Shown here: in pieces, positions 62,194 through 64,000 of the stretch
How the letters are laid out: the number at the start of each line of letters is the position of its first letter
Numbering within the stretch: position 1 is the first letter of the stretch
DNA from: GCA-003244245 sp963712995
GTDB lineage: Bacteria; Actinomycetota; Actinomycetes; Mycobacteriales; Pseudonocardiaceae
DNA: 64,000 nt
Assembly: GCA_963712995.1 (NCBI GenBank)
Contig: CAVQKH010000012.1
Location: forward strand, 124,001-188,000
Reading direction: 5' to 3'
Program-made: the position numbers and the translations under genes
The notes under the pieces: generated by a model
The model's input: the letters and a program-made list of their open reading frames with translations, nothing else
What the model was told of the DNA's origin: nothing
Databases searched by the model: none

Positions 62194-63213
62194 ATGCCCC
62201 AACCAGCGGCAGACGCAATCTCCCCGGCCGCCACCGCCGGTACCACCACCCGCAGACCACCAACCGGGCCGAGTTGGGTGCGGATCTTCGTTGTCGGTTT
62301 GGTGTTGTGGTTGGCGACCGTAGTGGTCACCTTCGCGACCAAAAACTCCAACCTGATCCCGACCATTATCTTGCTGGGCAGTTTCCTGACCCCGATCACC
62401 TTCGTCACCTACGCCTTCGGGCGCGCCGATGAGGTGATCACCACCCAGCGCATCTTCGGCGCCTTCGTCTATGGCGGTCTGCTGGGTGTGCTGGGGGCCT
62501 CGGTGGTGGAATCGGCGCTGCTCCGGCAACCGTCTGTCCTGACCTATGTCGGTGTGGGGCTGATCGAGGAGGGCGTCAAGCTCGCCGTGCTGTGGTTGCT
62601 CGCCCGCCGGCTGCCTCGCTACAGCATGCGCGACGGGATGGTGCTGGGCGCCGCCGTCGGGTTCGGCTTCGCGGCGTTTGAAAGCGCCGGCTACGCCTTC
62701 AACGCACTGTTCACCAGAACCGGTCTGTCGTTGTGGAACCTGCTCGAAACCGAAGGGCTGCGCGGCATCCTGACCCCGGTCGGGCACGGGCTGTGGACGG
62801 CGATCCTCGGCGGTGTGCTCTTCGCGGCCGCGGCGCGCCACGGCCGGCTGCGGCTCACCGGGACAGTCCTGGGATGGTATGCGCTGGTAGCGCTGCTGCA
62901 CGCGCTCTGGGACGCATCCCGGCCGATCGCGGTGTGGATGACACTGCAACTCACCGCCACACCCCTGCAGTGGTCACTGATCGAGTTCGGTCACCTCCCC
63001 GCTTGGTCCCAGTCGCAGGTGCACCTGTTCACGACCCTGAGCTGGGCGCTGCTGGCGCTCAATGCGGCGGTTGGCCTGCTGATCCTGCACCGACGCTGGC
63101 GCCAGGCGACCAACGGGCGGGAGATTCCACCGACCCACGACGGCGCCAGGCAGGTAGTACGGGTCACCCCGATCATGCCCCACGCTCAGCGCGCACCGGA
63201 GGAACTGCATTGA
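62194..63213 (+). CDS. PrsW-family intramembrane metalloprotease
   Basis: 339 residues from ATG 62194 behind AAAGGAG. Multiple membrane helices with the PrsW motifs: YVGVGLIEEGVKLAVLWLLA (EExxK), GFGFAAFESAGYAF (FExxxY), PVGHGLWTAILGG (His) and ALVALLHALWDAS (HxxxD). PrsW proteins cleave anti-sigma factors inside the membrane; CAAX-like relatives process other substrates. ftsH follows within 30 bases. Confidence 0.92.
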   Translation: MPQPAADAISPAATAGTTTRRPPTGPSWVRIFVVGLVLWLATVVVTFATKNSNLIPTIILLGSFLTPITFVTYAFGRADEVITTQRIFGAFVYGGLLGVLGASVVESALLRQPSVLTYVGVGLIEEGVKLAVLWLLARRLPRYSMRDGMVLGAAVGFGFAAFESAGYAFNALFTRTGLSLWNLLETEGLRGILTPVGHGLWTAILGGVLFAAAARHGRLRLTGTVLGWYALVALLHALWDASRPIAVWMTLQLTATPLQWSLIEFGHLPAWSQSQVHLFTTLSWALLALNAAVGLLILHRRWRQATNGREIPPTHDGARQVVRVTPIMPHAQRAPEELH

Positions 63214-63242
63214 TCACCATGTCCGCAGGCCGGAGGAGCGCC

Positions 63243-64000
63243 GTGCACCCCACCGGGTCAGCCAGGTCGGGTCCACCGCCCGACCGGCCCCTCAAGCCGG
63301 CCCCGCCACCCCCGCCGCAGTGGCGAAACTGGCTGCTAGTCGCGGGGTTTCTGCTGACCCTGGCGTTGTTCTTGGTGCCGATCCCGACCTCAGGCAACGT
63401 CTCGCAGCTTGGCTACTCCCAGCTCAAAAGCGACATCGCCGCCGGGCAGGTGACCTCGGTCGCGCTCAGTCCAGACGGCAGCATCTCCGGTCAGCTCACC
63501 AACGGAACCAAGTTCACCTCCAGCTACCCGGTGAACTTGCAGGATCCCCAGTTCGCCCAGCTGCTGGACCAGCACAATGTGCAGGTCACCGCCCCACCGG
63601 CGCGGACCTCGATCTGGTCGGTGCTGCTGAACCTGCTGCCCCTGGCCATCATCGTGGCGCTGTTCGTGTGGTCGGGCCGGGCGACTCGCCGGCAGCTGGC
63701 GGGTCTGGGTGGGATCGGCCGGTCCCGGGGCAAGGTGTATGACACCGAGCGGCCCGCGACCACCTTCGCTGATGTGGCCGGCTATGAGGGCGTCAAGCGG
63801 GAGGTCACCGAGGTGGTCGACTTCCTCCAACACCCGGATCGCTACCGGCGGGCCGGCGCGGTCGGCCCCAAGGGAGTGCTCATGGTCGGACCGCCGGGCA
63901 CCGGCAAGACGCTGCTGGCCCGAGCAGTCGCCGGAGAGGCCGGCGTGCCGTTCATCTCAGTGACAGGCTCCAGCTTCGTGGAAATGTTCGTCGGCGTCGG
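63243..64000 (+). CDS. ftsH: FtsH AAA+ zinc metalloprotease, 3' part beyond window
   Basis: The reading frame is open from at least ATG 63219; GGAGGAG favours GTG 63243. Pro-rich N-terminus, first membrane helix NWLLVAGFLLTLALFLVPIP, the extracytoplasmic FtsH_ext domain (LGYSQLKSDIAAGQVTSVAL), second helix VLLNLLPLAIIVALFVWSGR, then TTFADVAGYEGVKREVTEVV and Walker A LMVGPPGTGKTLLARAVAGE. The window ends in SSFVEMFVGVG, just before Walker B. Membrane-bound quality-control protease. The Pro-rich start differs from the short N-terminus of most FtsH. Confidence 0.93.
   Translation, partial: MHPTGSARSGPPPDRPLKPAPPPPPQWRNWLLVAGFLLTLALFLVPIPTSGNVSQLGYSQLKSDIAAGQVTSVALSPDGSISGQLTNGTKFTSSYPVNLQDPQFAQLLDQHNVQVTAPPARTSIWSVLLNLLPLAIIVALFVWSGRATRRQLAGLGGIGRSRGKVYDTERPATTFADVAGYEGVKREVTEVVDFLQHPDRYRRAGAVGPKGVLMVGPPGTGKTLLARAVAGEAGVPFISVTGSSFVEMFVGV

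Overview
The window is high-GC actinobacterial DNA, and several gene families point to the Pseudonocardiaceae or a close relative (inference): Scr1-type XRE/DUF5753 regulators with DUF397 partners, DUF7455, WD40-STAND proteins and many GTG starts. It is mostly accessory rather than core. Conserved-looking genes (YVTN lipoprotein/epimerase/membrane glycosyltransferase-like, G6PDH, hemA, PrsW/ftsH) alternate with toxin-antitoxin pairs, small orphan genes and many gene fragments.

Layout. 0-9.6 kb: an Scr1/DUF397 pair, a second Scr1 regulator fused to a HIT hydrolase, an AT-richer methyltransferase/GAF-like block, a CYTH-CHAD protein, a truncated SARP-like regulator, small unknown genes and remnants. 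9.6-13 kb: YVTN lipoprotein, NAD-dependent epimerase and a polytopic membrane protein. 13.1-17.1 kb: a very large TIR-nSTAND-TM-14xWD40 protein. 17-30 kb: transporters (ZIP, APC, CaCA, AI-2E), a Wzz-like protein, hydrolases, a STAS protein and secreted proteins. 30.4-34.3 kb: small-gene and toxin-antitoxin zone. It holds two direct copies of a tRNA 3' end that bracket a helix-turn-helix/nucleotidyltransferase pair, followed by a VapC/Phd-type pair. 34.7-43.4 kb: formaldehyde dehydrogenase, DedA, aldo-keto reductase, then a signalling cluster (histidine kinase, NarL-type regulator, two REC-only proteins) and a coupled membrane pair. 43.6-54.6 kb: redox and heme-related genes (molybdopterin sulfite-oxidase-type enzyme, cupredoxin, hemA, HD protein, catalase, G6PDH, Dyp peroxidase). 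55.5-56.1 kb: gene graveyard. 56.2-64 kb: oxalate decarboxylase beside an Nramp Mn transporter, MFS and DUF1275 membrane proteins, PrsW protease and the start of ftsH.

Two window-wide patterns stand out. First, at least seven otherwise complete genes or remnants are broken by single-base indels, each at or beside a short homopolymer; this fits residual assembly error better than true decay. Second, several genes have a second, partial copy elsewhere in the window that keeps the ends or one internal block (cupredoxin, Dyp peroxidase, HAD phosphatase, REC protein, a short membrane-tail segment). This points to repeated local duplication followed by deletion.

The best candidates for undescribed biology are the HTH/DUF6036-type pair between tRNA-derived repeats, the Scr1-HIT fusion, and the TIR-STAND protein whose two WD40 propellers are built from nearly identical units. 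Where a gene is full-length apart from one or two indels I call it CDS and give the full span; truncated pieces are called pseudogenes.
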